The position numbers and the translations under genes were made by a program. DNA of 64,000 nt, from contig NZ_CP036264.1 in assembly GCF_008035925.1 (NCBI RefSeq), positions 8,871,121 through 8,935,120 of the forward strand, in the 5' to 3' direction. Source of the DNA: Stieleria maiorica. GTDB lineage: Bacteria > Planctomycetota > Planctomycetia > Pirellulales > Pirellulaceae. Positions 15,569 to 24,749 of this stretch are shown one piece after another. How positions within the stretch are numbered: the stretch's first letter is position 1; each line of letters opens with the position of its first letter. The notes beneath the pieces are model-generated. The model had not been told where the DNA came from and ran no database searches. It saw only the letters and a program-made list of their open reading frames with translations.

Positions 15569-17851
15569 ATGATTCGTCGTTTCCCATTGCCACTCTTTTT
15601 CCTTTGCGCATTGGTCTTGGCCGCGGGAGTCGCGGCGGAACCCGGACGTGCCCAGCGGCCGCGTGTCGGGGTGATCGGCCCGATCGACGGAACCGGGGTT
15701 CCGGTCGAGCAGTTCGAATCGCTGCAGCAACGTCTTGCTGGGGTGGATGTTTCCGGGACGCTCGGAAATTCGATTCATCTGGCGGCTTGCCAACCGCAGC
15801 AAATTTCGATTTCGGACCGGACGGTCGAAGCCGTCTGTGGTCGCAACGTGCGGCTTCCCGATGCGTGGACGCTGGGACCGGAAAGCACACTCTATCGAGG
15901 CGTTGCGTGTGGGCCGGACCGCCCCGAATCCGAGAAACGTGCCGAGCAGATCGGGCAAGCTCCATCGTCGTGGGCGTCGCTCCGACCGATCATTGAATCG
16001 AACTATCCCAATGACGTGATCGCGATGATCGATCCGCGGGGGACGCTGCACGTGGCTTGCGACTGGGATGCCGACCTGAAACTGGACGGCAAGGAATTGT
16101 TTGTCGTCCCGGCGGATGAGTTTGATCAAGCGAAGTTGTTCCGACATGACGACTGGATCGTGATGATGCAGCTCGCGCAATCGACCGACCACACGGTTGA
16201 CCGTCAATCGATGGATCACATTCAGCTTCGCCTGTGGACGATCACGGGCACGGCACAAGACCGCACAGGTGACTGGGGCCGATCACCGCTGGCAGCCTTG
16301 CTGAATCCCGCGCATCACTCAGCGGAGTATGAACTGATTTGGCTGGACGTCGCCGGTTGGATGCCGGCAGACATGGCGGCGTCGATGCAGGCAGCCAAGG
16401 AGATCGGCTGCGACGTGGTCTTGATCGACGTGATTGCGGCAAACCGAGATGCGGCGGAGATGACTCCGTTGATTGCCGAACTGTCGCATCGATGTGGTAT
16501 TCCGGTGATGGTGAACAAGCGGACGACGGTTTCGCCAGACCATTGGGTTCAGCCATCCCGGGCCGCGGGATCCGACGCCGTCGATCCTCGGTTAGATGAG
16601 GGTGTCGCGTTTGAGCGGAGGGTCAACGCGATGCTTCGTCGTCCTCTCCCGTTGCCCGACACCGATCAAAACGAAGTGGCGGCTGAGGCATTGGCGCGAC
16701 CGGAGGCGGTCGCGCCGCCGGCGACGATGCGATGCGTTTCGTTGCCGCGGGTGCCGGAGGCAGATGTGCCGGAGGTCGTGCTGCGTAACGCGCGTCCTTT
16801 GTTGGATCGCGGGCCATTGGTGCGATCCTGGTGGTATCGCGGGGCGGCTGGCGACGGATCCGCTGACGCTGGGCGATTGTTTCAGGCAACCGACGCTACC
16901 GTGCCGCGCTGGGATGATCGTCGTTTGCAGTCGTGGACGTTTTTGGAATCCGGATGGCTGGATCGACGCAGCAGGCGGATGGGAGAACCGGGACTTGCGA
17001 CACATCAGCCCGCCTGGATTCTTTTGCAAGCTGTCGCCGGCTCGTCTGTCGATGTTGCCCCGCCGCAGTTGGTTGAATCGGTGGGTGGTGACAGTGATCG
17101 CCGGAGTCCGACGCCGGGCCGGCGAGATTGGCTGTGGTACTACGACCATGACGCGGCGGAGGAATCGTTGCAGCAGCGTGTCGTTTCCGGGGCGACACCG
17201 GGGGAAGTCCTGCAGCGACACGGAGAGCCCGAGGACGCTGCGGCCGACATCGACGCGTGGCGATCTCACCTACTGGCACTCGATCAGCCGTCGCTTCGCA
17301 AGCGGCATCTGGATCGTGTGATCGCGGCGGCGGACCAAGTTTTACGACGCTGCGAGAAAGAGCTGGGTGGATTGCCGGCACCGGTTGATCCCGACCAGAT
17401 CGTTGCGCAAACGAGGATGAACGAGGACTCGAACATCGACGTGCCGACGACGCCGGACGCGATTCGGTGGTATGCCTGGGCGGTGGACGCCGTGTATCGC
17501 AAGGTCCGTGCGATCGGCTACCGTGAGCTTCCCGATGTCGTGGTCGATCATCCGGTCCGAGACCCCGAAGCGCAGGATCGCGCGTACGAATCGGCCTTTG
17601 CCCAGCTGTGCGGGATGGTCGACATCACCGACCATCGTTTCGTCCTGACGTTGGTGCGGTACTTACGACGACAGGGCGAGCCGTTTCAAGCGTACGAGAT
17701 GCTGCAGCGTCATGCGACCGAAGGTCCGGCGATGCCCTGGTACTTCAAGAAGGAACGCGACCTCTGGACCGACGGCGGCTGGGAACCGCTCAGGCGTCTC
17801 GGCCATGCGCGTTGGTTTTTGCGTGAGGCCGACCAGAGCGTGATGCACTAG
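15569..17851 (+). CDS. Large secreted orphan protein
   Basis: The 760-residue product has a signal peptide (MIRRFPLPLFFLCALVLAAG). Around residues 260-320, a WLDVAGWMPADMAASMQ..., GCDVVLIDVIAAN, CGIPVMVNKRT pattern suggests a TIM-barrel-like region, and a Trp-rich region follows (RSWWYRGAAGD). I recognise no family. An ATG 15 codons upstream (15524) is possible, but the later one sits at the signal peptide. It is probably expressed from its own promoter in the 360-bp upstream spacer. Confidence 0.75.
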   Translation: MIRRFPLPLFFLCALVLAAGVAAEPGRAQRPRVGVIGPIDGTGVPVEQFESLQQRLAGVDVSGTLGNSIHLAACQPQQISISDRTVEAVCGRNVRLPDAWTLGPESTLYRGVACGPDRPESEKRAEQIGQAPSSWASLRPIIESNYPNDVIAMIDPRGTLHVACDWDADLKLDGKELFVVPADEFDQAKLFRHDDWIVMMQLAQSTDHTVDRQSMDHIQLRLWTITGTAQDRTGDWGRSPLAALLNPAHHSAEYELIWLDVAGWMPADMAASMQAAKEIGCDVVLIDVIAANRDAAEMTPLIAELSHRCGIPVMVNKRTTVSPDHWVQPSRAAGSDAVDPRLDEGVAFERRVNAMLRRPLPLPDTDQNEVAAEALARPEAVAPPATMRCVSLPRVPEADVPEVVLRNARPLLDRGPLVRSWWYRGAAGDGSADAGRLFQATDATVPRWDDRRLQSWTFLESGWLDRRSRRMGEPGLATHQPAWILLQAVAGSSVDVAPPQLVESVGGDSDRRSPTPGRRDWLWYYDHDAAEESLQQRVVSGATPGEVLQRHGEPEDAAADIDAWRSHLLALDQPSLRKRHLDRVIAAADQVLRRCEKELGGLPAPVDPDQIVAQTRMNEDSNIDVPTTPDAIRWYAWAVDAVYRKVRAIGYRELPDVVVDHPVRDPEAQDRAYESAFAQLCGMVDITDHRFVLTLVRYLRRQGEPFQAYEMLQRHATEGPAMPWYFKKERDLWTDGGWEPLRRLGHARWFLREADQSVMH

Positions 17852-18129
17852 TTGTCGACTGCGGCGTACGATTCGATTGATTTTGACAGTCGCCGTCCTC
17901 TCCGAGGTCGGCGTCGAGCAAAGCTTCGCCTAATGATCTGCCAAGGCTTTCTGAAATCCGTGCCAGCGAGGCAAGAAAATCTGGGTGTCGTCAGCGACCA
18001 GAAAAAGGGGCGATTGATTTTCAAATGCCGCGGTCGGTTCGCCAGCCTCCGTTGTCTGGTTTAGCGGGGCACGCGTCACTTGAGTGTCAGCCGGCGTCCT
18101 CTCCGTTGAATGAATCTTGAGCTTTACGA
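17852..18129. other. Intergenic region with dispersed repeats
   Basis: No gene is supported. It contains a second copy of CGCCGTCCTCTCCGAGGTCG (about 17890-17930, also at 5621-5660), a partial GCCAAGGCTTTC copy (about 17941) and a third short GGCGTCCTCTCCG at about 18091. Confidence 0.6.
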
Positions 18130-18159
18130 ATGCCCCTTAAGACACCTGAGGCTATCGCG

Positions 18160-19194
18160 ATGCGGAGACCAGCGTTTTCTATCGTTCCACGAAAGTTGGC
18201 GGCCAGACCACTTGCGACGATCCTGGTGCTGGCCTTGTCGGTGGGAGTGACCGCCCCGCAGTGTGTCCAAGCCGGCGTCGTTGTCTTCGGGGACAGCCTG
18301 TCGGACACCGGGAATGTGTTCGCTGCAAGTGGCGGCGCGGCATTTGCCCACGCTCCGGGCAGCCGGTTTCCTTCGCCGCCCTTTGCGAGCGGGGTGGCAA
18401 GCAACGGGGTGCTGTGGGTTGACGTGTTGGCGAGCCGTCTGGGCGAAACGCCGCCTGGACCAGCCCTAATTGGTGGGACGAATTATGCGTTCATCGGGGC
18501 GATGACCGGGACGCAGGTTTCGTCGCCGTTCGGAGTCCCTAGCATGTCCGAGCAGGTCGGTCTCTACCTTTCGTCCAACGCTGGCGTGGCCCCACCCGAT
18601 GACATCTTTGCCCTATGGGGCGGTGCGAATGACTTTTTCTTCGGTCAATTCGATCCTGGCCTCGCCGTATCCAACCTATCCGACCAGATCCAGTTGCTTG
18701 CCGGAGCGGGGGCTCGTGAGTTTCTCGTCGCAAACCTCATCCCACTCAGCCTGACGCCGTCGCTTGCGGGCACGCCGACGGCTGCCTCCGCAACGGCATT
18801 TTCTCATGCTTTCAATACGACACTTGCGACAGAAATCGGCACGCTGCGTACGGACCTGGACGTGACCATTCATGAGTTGGACGTGGCGGGATTGTTTGAG
18901 GAGGTCAGCTCCGATCCCGCTGCGTTCGGATTCACCAACACTGTTGACCCTGCCCTCCACGTCGAACTCTCCACGAGCATACCGATTTTTCCCTACGACG
19001 TTGTCGGCAACCCAGACGAATACCTGTGGTGGGACGGAGTGCATCCGACAGCGGCGGTACAGAGCCTGATCGGTGAGCGAGCGGCGGCGTTGGTGCGGCC
19101 CGTGCCGGAACCGGCAAGCGCGGCGATCTGGATACCCGTCGCTTTGATATACATTATTTTGGTACGACGTCGTCTATTCGTGCTCCGCGTGTAA
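18160..19194 (+). CDS. GDSL/SGNH-family hydrolase with PEP-CTERM sorting signal
   Basis: The 344-residue product is a secreted esterase/lipase-type protein. A signal peptide (ATILVLALSVGVTA) precedes block I VFGDSLSDTGN (catalytic Ser46), block III WGGANDFFFG (about residue 153) and block V WWDGVHPT (catalytic Asp and His, about 289-294). The C-terminus is a PEP-CTERM tail: VPEPAS, a hydrophobic stretch, then RRRLF. PEP-CTERM tails are cleaved by exosortases, and one is encoded at 43533-47051. I chose the ATG at 18160, preceded by GAGG; an ATG at 18130 is also in frame. Confidence 0.9.
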   Translation: MRRPAFSIVPRKLAARPLATILVLALSVGVTAPQCVQAGVVVFGDSLSDTGNVFAASGGAAFAHAPGSRFPSPPFASGVASNGVLWVDVLASRLGETPPGPALIGGTNYAFIGAMTGTQVSSPFGVPSMSEQVGLYLSSNAGVAPPDDIFALWGGANDFFFGQFDPGLAVSNLSDQIQLLAGAGAREFLVANLIPLSLTPSLAGTPTAASATAFSHAFNTTLATEIGTLRTDLDVTIHELDVAGLFEEVSSDPAAFGFTNTVDPALHVELSTSIPIFPYDVVGNPDEYLWWDGVHPTAAVQSLIGERAAALVRPVPEPASAAIWIPVALIYIILVRRRLFVLRV

Positions 19195-19331
19195 GTCGTC
19201 GGAGTGTTTTCCAGGGAGCTGGATCGATAAACTATTCTCGCTCAAAGCTTCCTCGAATCCCGATACCCCGTCGGCCCCGTCAGCCGGCGAGTGAGTTGCG
19301 GGGCACCGACACGCTCCGCGCGGGGTGAATT

Positions 19332-19769
19332 ATGACACACCGTCCATCCGACGAGCCGAGCCGGCAGAGCAATCCATTTCGCCCGCCCGGTGGACCGGAG
19401 GCGGGTAGATCGGACCCAGGTGCGACAGAGGCTCGCCCTGAACGTGGATCGATCATCTACCTGTTGGCTTGTCTGCTGTGGTGCGGGTTGGCGATCAAGA
19501 TGATCGTGCTGCGGCCGATCCTGTTTTCGTTGTTCGCGGACTTCGAGCTGGAATTGCCTTGGGTGACACGTCTGCTGCTTCACCCCGCCGTCAGCATCCT
19601 GTTTGTGATGATCGCGGTCGGTCTGGTGCTGCGACGGTTGACCGTGGCGTCGATCGAGTCGCGTCGCCGGATCGGATGGCGGGCGTTGGTTCTGGCACTC
19701 GTTGTGATTCTGGTGATGGCGATCGGGTTCGGGCTGCCGCTGTTCAGCCTGATGCGGGCGCTCGCTTGA
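19332..19769 (+). CDS. Three-helix membrane protein, unknown
   Basis: The 145-residue product has a Pro/Gly-rich polar N-terminus (about 40 residues), then three hydrophobic segments (IIYLLACLLWCGLAIKMIV, HPAVSILFVMIAVGLVL and ALVLALVVILVMAIGFG). I recognise no family. It stands alone, followed by a dispersed stem-loop repeat. Confidence 0.65.
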   Translation: MTHRPSDEPSRQSNPFRPPGGPEAGRSDPGATEARPERGSIIYLLACLLWCGLAIKMIVLRPILFSLFADFELELPWVTRLLLHPAVSILFVMIAVGLVLRRLTVASIESRRRIGWRALVLALVVILVMAIGFGLPLFSLMRALA

Positions 19770-19779
19770 TCGGGCGGGC

Positions 19780-19865
19780 ATACGTGTTGGTGTGGAGGCA
19801 TTGGCCGTCCACTGTCGCTGCAAAGCAGCGAGGGGGAATCGCCTAAAGGCTAGACACCAGCGTTG
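19780..19865 (+). repeat. Dispersed stem-loop repeat, second copy
   Basis: ACGTGTTGGTGT and AGACACCAGCGT arms enclose GTCGCTGCAAAGCAGCGAG and AATCGCCTAAAGGCTA. It is related to the elements at 6403-6485 and 61406-61470. Confidence 0.8.
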
Positions 19866-20253
19866 ATGCCCGTGTCACTCGGGTCAGGTACGCAAAACCG
19901 ATTGGACGAAGGGTGCTTCGCAGTTTTGGTCGCTGTCCCCTTTTCCGCCACAGGAAGATTCGCAAGTTCACCGGGATCTTAGGTTTGTCGGTTGAACCTC
20001 ACGTCGGCGCGGCTGTTGGGCAGGTTGGCGATCAGTTTGTCGAACGCGTCAGCGATCCCGTTGGCTTAAGTTCGCCCGATTGCTGTCCCTGTGCGGGGCA
20101 TGCGTGTTTGTCTCACAAGTCCGTCCGGGGATGACGAAAATCCGTCGGGGGTCCGAGCCACCAACCATTCAGTCGTCGCAGGCGTTTTGATTGTCTTCAA
20201 GACGCGGCGGCTGGAGGCCGCAGAATTTCGGCACGAGCGAGCAACCAAACTCT
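19866..20253. other. Intergenic region upstream of the exopolysaccharide locus
   Basis: No gene is supported in this ~390-bp stretch. It precedes the Wzz/Wzc-like gene and probably holds its promoter, but I cannot point to a convincing -35/-10 pair. Confidence 0.5.
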
Positions 20254-22608
20254 ATGTCAATTCCTTCCGACACCGGTTGCCGCTCGGTAACCGCCCCTGG
20301 CCAACCGCCGACGATGCACAGCGCGATCGGGAAATCGTTTCATCGCGGAATTCCGGAGTTCAGCGACCTGATGTTGGCGTGTCGGCACCATGCCGTGTTG
20401 ACCTTCGTCGTGGGCAGTGTGTTTGCGGTGTCACTCGCGCTGGCCGCGTGGACGATGATCCGGCCGAACTATCATGCGGAAGCTTTGGTGCGAGTCCGCG
20501 AAAAATCCAACGTGGTGTTTGCGCCGCAAACCTCGAGGGCAGAAGACATCGCGTTCTTTCGTTCCCAGGCCGCCCTGGTACGATCTCACCAAGTCCTGTC
20601 GGCTGCGTTTGACGATGAAGAGGTCCGCCAACTGCCCGATGCGATCCCCGAGGGGGATCGAGTCGAATGGCTGGATGGGTTACTGCGGGTCGAGACCCAG
20701 TCGGGATCGGAGGTGATCAGCATCACCGTTCATCACGAATCCCCGCAAGTGGCACAAGCGTACTGCAACGCAATCACGCGGGCGTATTTGGACGAGATCA
20801 CGCACCGGATCGCCTCGGACCGCCGACTTCGTGAAACCCAGTTGGAACAAGCCGTCGCGGCTGCGGATGCCCAGTTGGACGCCCTCTGGGACGAACTGAA
20901 CAGCGTTGCGCGGTCGGTGGGCTCGGACAGTTCGGAATCGTTGACGATTCGCGACGAAATGCAGTTCCAGTCCTATCGGGATTACGCCCAACAGTTGCAA
21001 GCGGCACAGCTGAGGGGCAATCAATTGCAAAGCCAGCTGGAAGAGTACCAGGCCAACCATGGCGGACCGTCCACGGTCAGCGATGAGGTCGTCGAAAAAT
21101 TGCTGCGACAGAACGCCGAGATCATCGCCGCTCGCAAGCAACTGCTGGGGCTGGAGCTGCAGTGTCAGCAGATGCAAAAGATCGCCGCCAGCGCCGAATC
21201 GCCCCAGATGCGGCGATTGACCGACCAGCGAGACTTGTATGCCGGTGAACTCGAAGAGCTGGTCAATCGAACACGGGCTGAAATCAGCGAGACGTTGCAA
21301 ATCCAGGCACAATCGGAACGCCAGCAATCGCTCGCCAAGCTCAAACAACAGATCGAACTCAATCGCAGCGAGAAAGAGTACTTGCGTGAGCGAATGACGG
21401 AACTCAATTCTGTCGTGTCGCGCACGACGCCCAAGACCGCCGTGCCGTTGGACATGTCACGTCACGCCGTCGAACGCCAAAGCCGGCTGGCCGACGGATT
21501 GTGGAAGGCACTGCAGGAATTTCGGATCGAATCCCAATCTCAGCCGCGGGTTGCGTTGCAGTCTCTGGCGACGCTGCCCGAGCAGGCCAATCATTCGCGT
21601 CAATTGAGAGCCGCGGCGGTCAGCGGGGTGGGCGGATGGATGTTGGTGATGTTCATGATCGGCTACCTCGAATGGCGGGACTGCCGCGTGCGGTCGGCAC
21701 GGGACCTGATTTCCCGATCCGCGTTTCCGGTTTTTGGCACCAATGCCTACGCCGCATCGCAGCCGAAATCGTGGTTCGGACGGCGTCAAAAACATGTCAG
21801 CGGCGGTGTCCGTGAAGCGGCCGCGAGGATCATTTTGCGGAATCAGGACGCGTCGCGTCCCGTCGCGCTGATGGTCAGCAGCTGCATCGCCGATGAACCG
21901 CGGCACCTGATTTCGCAGGAGCTGGTCATGCTGTTGGGCAACTTTGGGCGGCGCGCCCTGTTGGTCGACTGCGACACCGACCGGTCTCAATTAAGTCATG
22001 CACTGGGGGCGGCACAGTCGCCCGGCATCCGCCAACTGTCCGTCGGCAGCGAGTCGTTGTCGGCCGAGGCGATCACGGAACGTTTGATCGCGACGAATCA
22101 ATCGGCGGTGGATTTCCTGCCGATCGGAACCATGGCCGACGACCAAACCTGGATCGATCCACGAATGCTTCGCGCAGTGGTCGCCGCCATGCGTCAACAC
22201 TATGACGCCATCATCATCAACGGCCCATCGATCATGGGGTCGGCCGAAGGTGCGTTGCTGGCCGAAGAAGTCGATTCGAGTGTGATCGCAGTGTTCGTCG
22301 ACCACAGCCGCTGGAACCAGCTGGTGTTGTGCGAGCAGTCGGCCGCTGAATCTGGAATCCCGCTGTCCGGTTCGATTCTGCACCCGGGCACCGGGAAGCC
22401 GGGGCTGCGTCTAAACCCCGATCAAAAGCCAGTATTGCCGAACCGATCACTGGCTGCCGACGGCACCGAAAGTGAAACCGCACTCCAGATGGAAATCGGT
22501 GCGTTGCAAGAAGAGATTCGTCGCGTTCAGGCGGACGGAGACGAATCGAATCAACAGAAAACCTCCCCCGACGTGACGAACCACACAGGCAAAGCGACCC
22601 ATTCATGA
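20254..22608 (+). CDS. Wzz/Wzc-like chain-length protein with degenerate ATP-binding domain
   Basis: The 784-residue product has the Wzz layout: N-terminal helix (AVLTFVVGSVFAVSLALAAW), a long coiled-coil periplasmic part (about residues 150-420, Glu/Gln-rich) and a second helix (AAAVSGVGGWMLVMFMIGYL, about 450-470). A cytoplasmic P-loop fold follows. The Walker A' strand is kept (RRALLVDCDTDRSQL, about residue 568), but the expected GKS/T loop is replaced by SSCIADEPRH (about 540), and there is no C-terminal tyrosine cluster. Wzc-type proteins control exopolysaccharide polymerisation; this one probably acts without kinase activity. It overlaps the sugar transferase gene by ATGA. Confidence 0.85.
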   Translation: MSIPSDTGCRSVTAPGQPPTMHSAIGKSFHRGIPEFSDLMLACRHHAVLTFVVGSVFAVSLALAAWTMIRPNYHAEALVRVREKSNVVFAPQTSRAEDIAFFRSQAALVRSHQVLSAAFDDEEVRQLPDAIPEGDRVEWLDGLLRVETQSGSEVISITVHHESPQVAQAYCNAITRAYLDEITHRIASDRRLRETQLEQAVAAADAQLDALWDELNSVARSVGSDSSESLTIRDEMQFQSYRDYAQQLQAAQLRGNQLQSQLEEYQANHGGPSTVSDEVVEKLLRQNAEIIAARKQLLGLELQCQQMQKIAASAESPQMRRLTDQRDLYAGELEELVNRTRAEISETLQIQAQSERQQSLAKLKQQIELNRSEKEYLRERMTELNSVVSRTTPKTAVPLDMSRHAVERQSRLADGLWKALQEFRIESQSQPRVALQSLATLPEQANHSRQLRAAAVSGVGGWMLVMFMIGYLEWRDCRVRSARDLISRSAFPVFGTNAYAASQPKSWFGRRQKHVSGGVREAAARIILRNQDASRPVALMVSSCIADEPRHLISQELVMLLGNFGRRALLVDCDTDRSQLSHALGAAQSPGIRQLSVGSESLSAEAITERLIATNQSAVDFLPIGTMADDQTWIDPRMLRAVVAAMRQHYDAIIINGPSIMGSAEGALLAEEVDSSVIAVFVDHSRWNQLVLCEQSAAESGIPLSGSILHPGTGKPGLRLNPDQKPVLPNRSLAADGTESETALQMEIGALQEEIRRVQADGDESNQQKTSPDVTNHTGKATHS

Positions 22609-23507
22609 AGCACGCACCGTTGACCACTCCCGCAGCATCCGTGGTGGCATTTGCGACCGACTCGGACAGGATCGTCCATCCGGCGCATCCTCCTGTGTCA
22701 AATCCGTCCAGCGCTACGACCACCGACGCCGCGGCTCCCGATATGCCCGTCACCCGGCTGGCCGCAGTCGAAGCCGCACTGGTATCGCCTGCGGTTCCAA
22801 CACCTTACTTTCGCGTCAAAACGATCGTCGAATTGGTGATGACGATGCTGTTGATGTCGGTCGCGATTCCGATCATGGCGTTCGTTGCGATCGCCATCTT
22901 GGTGTGCGACGGACGTCCGATTTTTTATCGTCAGGTGCGGGTGGGAAAAAACGGCAAAAACTTTCGCATCTGGAAGTTTCGCACCATGAAAACCGGTGCG
23001 GAAAAGCACACCGGCCCGGTTTGGAGCAGCCCCAACGATTCGCGGGTCACCCGGTTGGGTCGTTGGTTGAGGTGCTGCCATCTGGATGAATTGCCACAGT
23101 TCATCAACGTGTTGGCGGGCGACATGAGTCTGGTCGGTCCGCGTCCGGAACGCCCCGAATTCGTACGCACCCTGTCCGAAGAAGTGCCGGGCTACTTACA
23201 GCGGACTCGGGTGCGTCCGGGAATCACCGGGCTCGCACAATTGAAGCTGGGCTATGACGAGTCGATCGTCGGTATCCCGCAAAAAGTTGCTTGCGATCTG
23301 CACTACATTTGCACTGCGAGTCTGGTCGAGGATCTGAAGCTGCTGCTGTCGACGCTGCCGTACATCGCGGGGCAGTTGTGTTTCAAGTTGAGGGCGAAAC
23401 CCAAATCGCATCCGCAGCGAGAGACCGCCGCGGTGGACGTCACGCGATCGGGCGACGTGGAGTCAGAGGAGGCAACCGTGATCGAGCTGACGCAGAACGT
23501 GGCCTGA
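22605..23507 (+). CDS. Undecaprenyl-phosphate sugar phosphotransferase (priming enzyme)
   Basis: The 300-residue protein has a ~60-residue polar N-terminus and one membrane helix (TIVELVMTMLLMSVAIPIMAF is the start of it). The catalytic domain of bacterial sugar transferases follows: WKFRTM (about 123), LDELPQFINV, MSLVGPRPERPEF and RVRPGITGLAQ. This family loads the first sugar-phosphate onto undecaprenyl phosphate at the inner membrane. ATGA overlap with the Wzz/Wzc-like gene implies translational coupling. Confidence 0.92.
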   Translation: MKHAPLTTPAASVVAFATDSDRIVHPAHPPVSNPSSATTTDAAAPDMPVTRLAAVEAALVSPAVPTPYFRVKTIVELVMTMLLMSVAIPIMAFVAIAILVCDGRPIFYRQVRVGKNGKNFRIWKFRTMKTGAEKHTGPVWSSPNDSRVTRLGRWLRCCHLDELPQFINVLAGDMSLVGPRPERPEFVRTLSEEVPGYLQRTRVRPGITGLAQLKLGYDESIVGIPQKVACDLHYICTASLVEDLKLLLSTLPYIAGQLCFKLRAKPKSHPQRETAAVDVTRSGDVESEEATVIELTQNVA

Positions 23508-23528
23508 GATTTCGTTCTCAGACGGACC

Positions 23529-23635
23529 GTAGCGGAAGCCGCCAAGGCTTTCGGCGAGCCGGCAGGGGATTGAAACTCTCCGCGAGTTCCGCTACGGGGG
23601 AGCGAGAGGCGAAACTCTTGGCGAGTTCCGCTACG
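23529..23635. repeat. Three copies of the GTAGCGGAA family around an operon junction
   Basis: One direct copy (about 23529-23555) and two inverted copies (about 23567-23592 and 23610-23635, GCGAGTTCCGCTACGG) lie between convergent genes. The inverted arrangement can form a large stem-loop in either transcript. The last copy reaches the stop codon of the next gene. Confidence 0.75.
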
Positions 23636-24704
23636 GTTGTGCCGTGATCGTCAGGTCGTCAAAATCGGGTTCGCCTAATCCCCGTCGGGCCTGTTCGACG
23701 AGCGCCGCCATTTCGCGCGCGGTCACGTAGTAGTACCGGAATCCGTACCGATCGGCCGTTTGTCGCAAGCGGCGATGAAATTCCGTTGCCCGGGGGCCCA
23801 GCCACTGGTCGGTGTTGGCTTCCCAAGCACCGTGCGTGTGCAGTTTGATGAATTGCCATGCGGGGTGCCCGGCAACACCGACGCGGGCTTTCAGCCAGTC
23901 ATCGATTCGGGATTGCGACAGCGGTTGGGTCCCGGCGACATTGCCGTTTTCGATCCGTGGTTTTTGCCACGCCCGTCGGTGGGTGACCAGCAACGGGCCT
24001 TGGATCATCAGCAACCCATCGGCCGGGCGTTCCTTACCGACGGTCACCGGTATGCCCACATCGTGGGACTTGGACCGCTGCGGATCGTCGATGGCGTCAT
24101 AGATGCTGTTGATCGTTCGTGTTTGTGCGGCGTGGGGAGCGGCCGGCATCGTAAAATCCGCGTAGCAGCCCGTTTCGCGTAAAACGGTCAGCTCGTTGTT
24201 GACGCCGCAGTGGCACCGATCGGGATGTGAATTGTCGAGTGCCCAATTGCCGTGAATGAAGCCGTAGCGGATCCGGCCGGAGGCGTCTTGGTGCAACAAT
24301 CCGTGGCGCGTGTGCATGGTTTCAACGGATTTGGACAACAATTCTCGCAGCGAGTCGGCGTTGTCATCGTCGTGGTGCAAATGCACTTCCACGTCGCCAT
24401 AGCCCGAATGTTTCAGTTTGGCGAGTTTGTCCAAATGCTCGGCGCTGTAGCATTCGATGGGATAGAAAAACGAGTGTTGCGGCGGTCGGCCACGCGAGTC
24501 ACAGCATCCATCGACCGACGCGGGGTATTCTGCCAGCCAGCGATCGACGCGCTGCCGTTGACGTTGCAGCGACGCTCCGTCACGCTCGGGTTCAAAGTGG
24601 TCGGTGACGGCGATGAAAACGTGTGTCGGCCGCGGTACCAGCCGCTTGCCGGCTCGGTAAGCGCGGGCAAACGTCAACGGCCCCATTCCCCGAATCAGCA
24701 TCAC
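23631..24704 (-). CDS. Polysaccharide deacetylase-like (NodB-fold) protein
   Basis: The 357-residue protein has an early catalytic-type segment (VFIAVTDHFEPE), a metal-binding-type EVHLHHDDDN (about 105-114), GFIHGNWALDN and a C-terminal WQFIKLHTHGAWE. This matches NodB-type deacetylase relatives found in exopolysaccharide loci. Such enzymes remove acetyl groups from amino sugars; the substrate here is inferred to be the local polymer. There is no signal peptide. It is the last gene of the minus-strand locus, ending at the inverted repeats. Confidence 0.65.
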   Translation of the reverse strand: MMLIRGMGPLTFARAYRAGKRLVPRPTHVFIAVTDHFEPERDGASLQRQRQRVDRWLAEYPASVDGCCDSRGRPPQHSFFYPIECYSAEHLDKLAKLKHSGYGDVEVHLHHDDDNADSLRELLSKSVETMHTRHGLLHQDASGRIRYGFIHGNWALDNSHPDRCHCGVNNELTVLRETGCYADFTMPAAPHAAQTRTINSIYDAIDDPQRSKSHDVGIPVTVGKERPADGLLMIQGPLLVTHRRAWQKPRIENGNVAGTQPLSQSRIDDWLKARVGVAGHPAWQFIKLHTHGAWEANTDQWLGPRATEFHRRLRQTADRYGFRYYYVTAREMAALVEQARRGLGEPDFDDLTITAQP

Positions 24705-24749
24705 TGGGGAACCTTGACGGTCGTGGGTGGGAAAGCGATCAAATGGACG

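Noticed and set aside
18130..18159. Earlier start for the GDSL hydrolase
   Set aside because: The ATG at 18160 has GAGG upstream and fits the signal peptide; the extension adds ten unremarkable residues. It remains possible.
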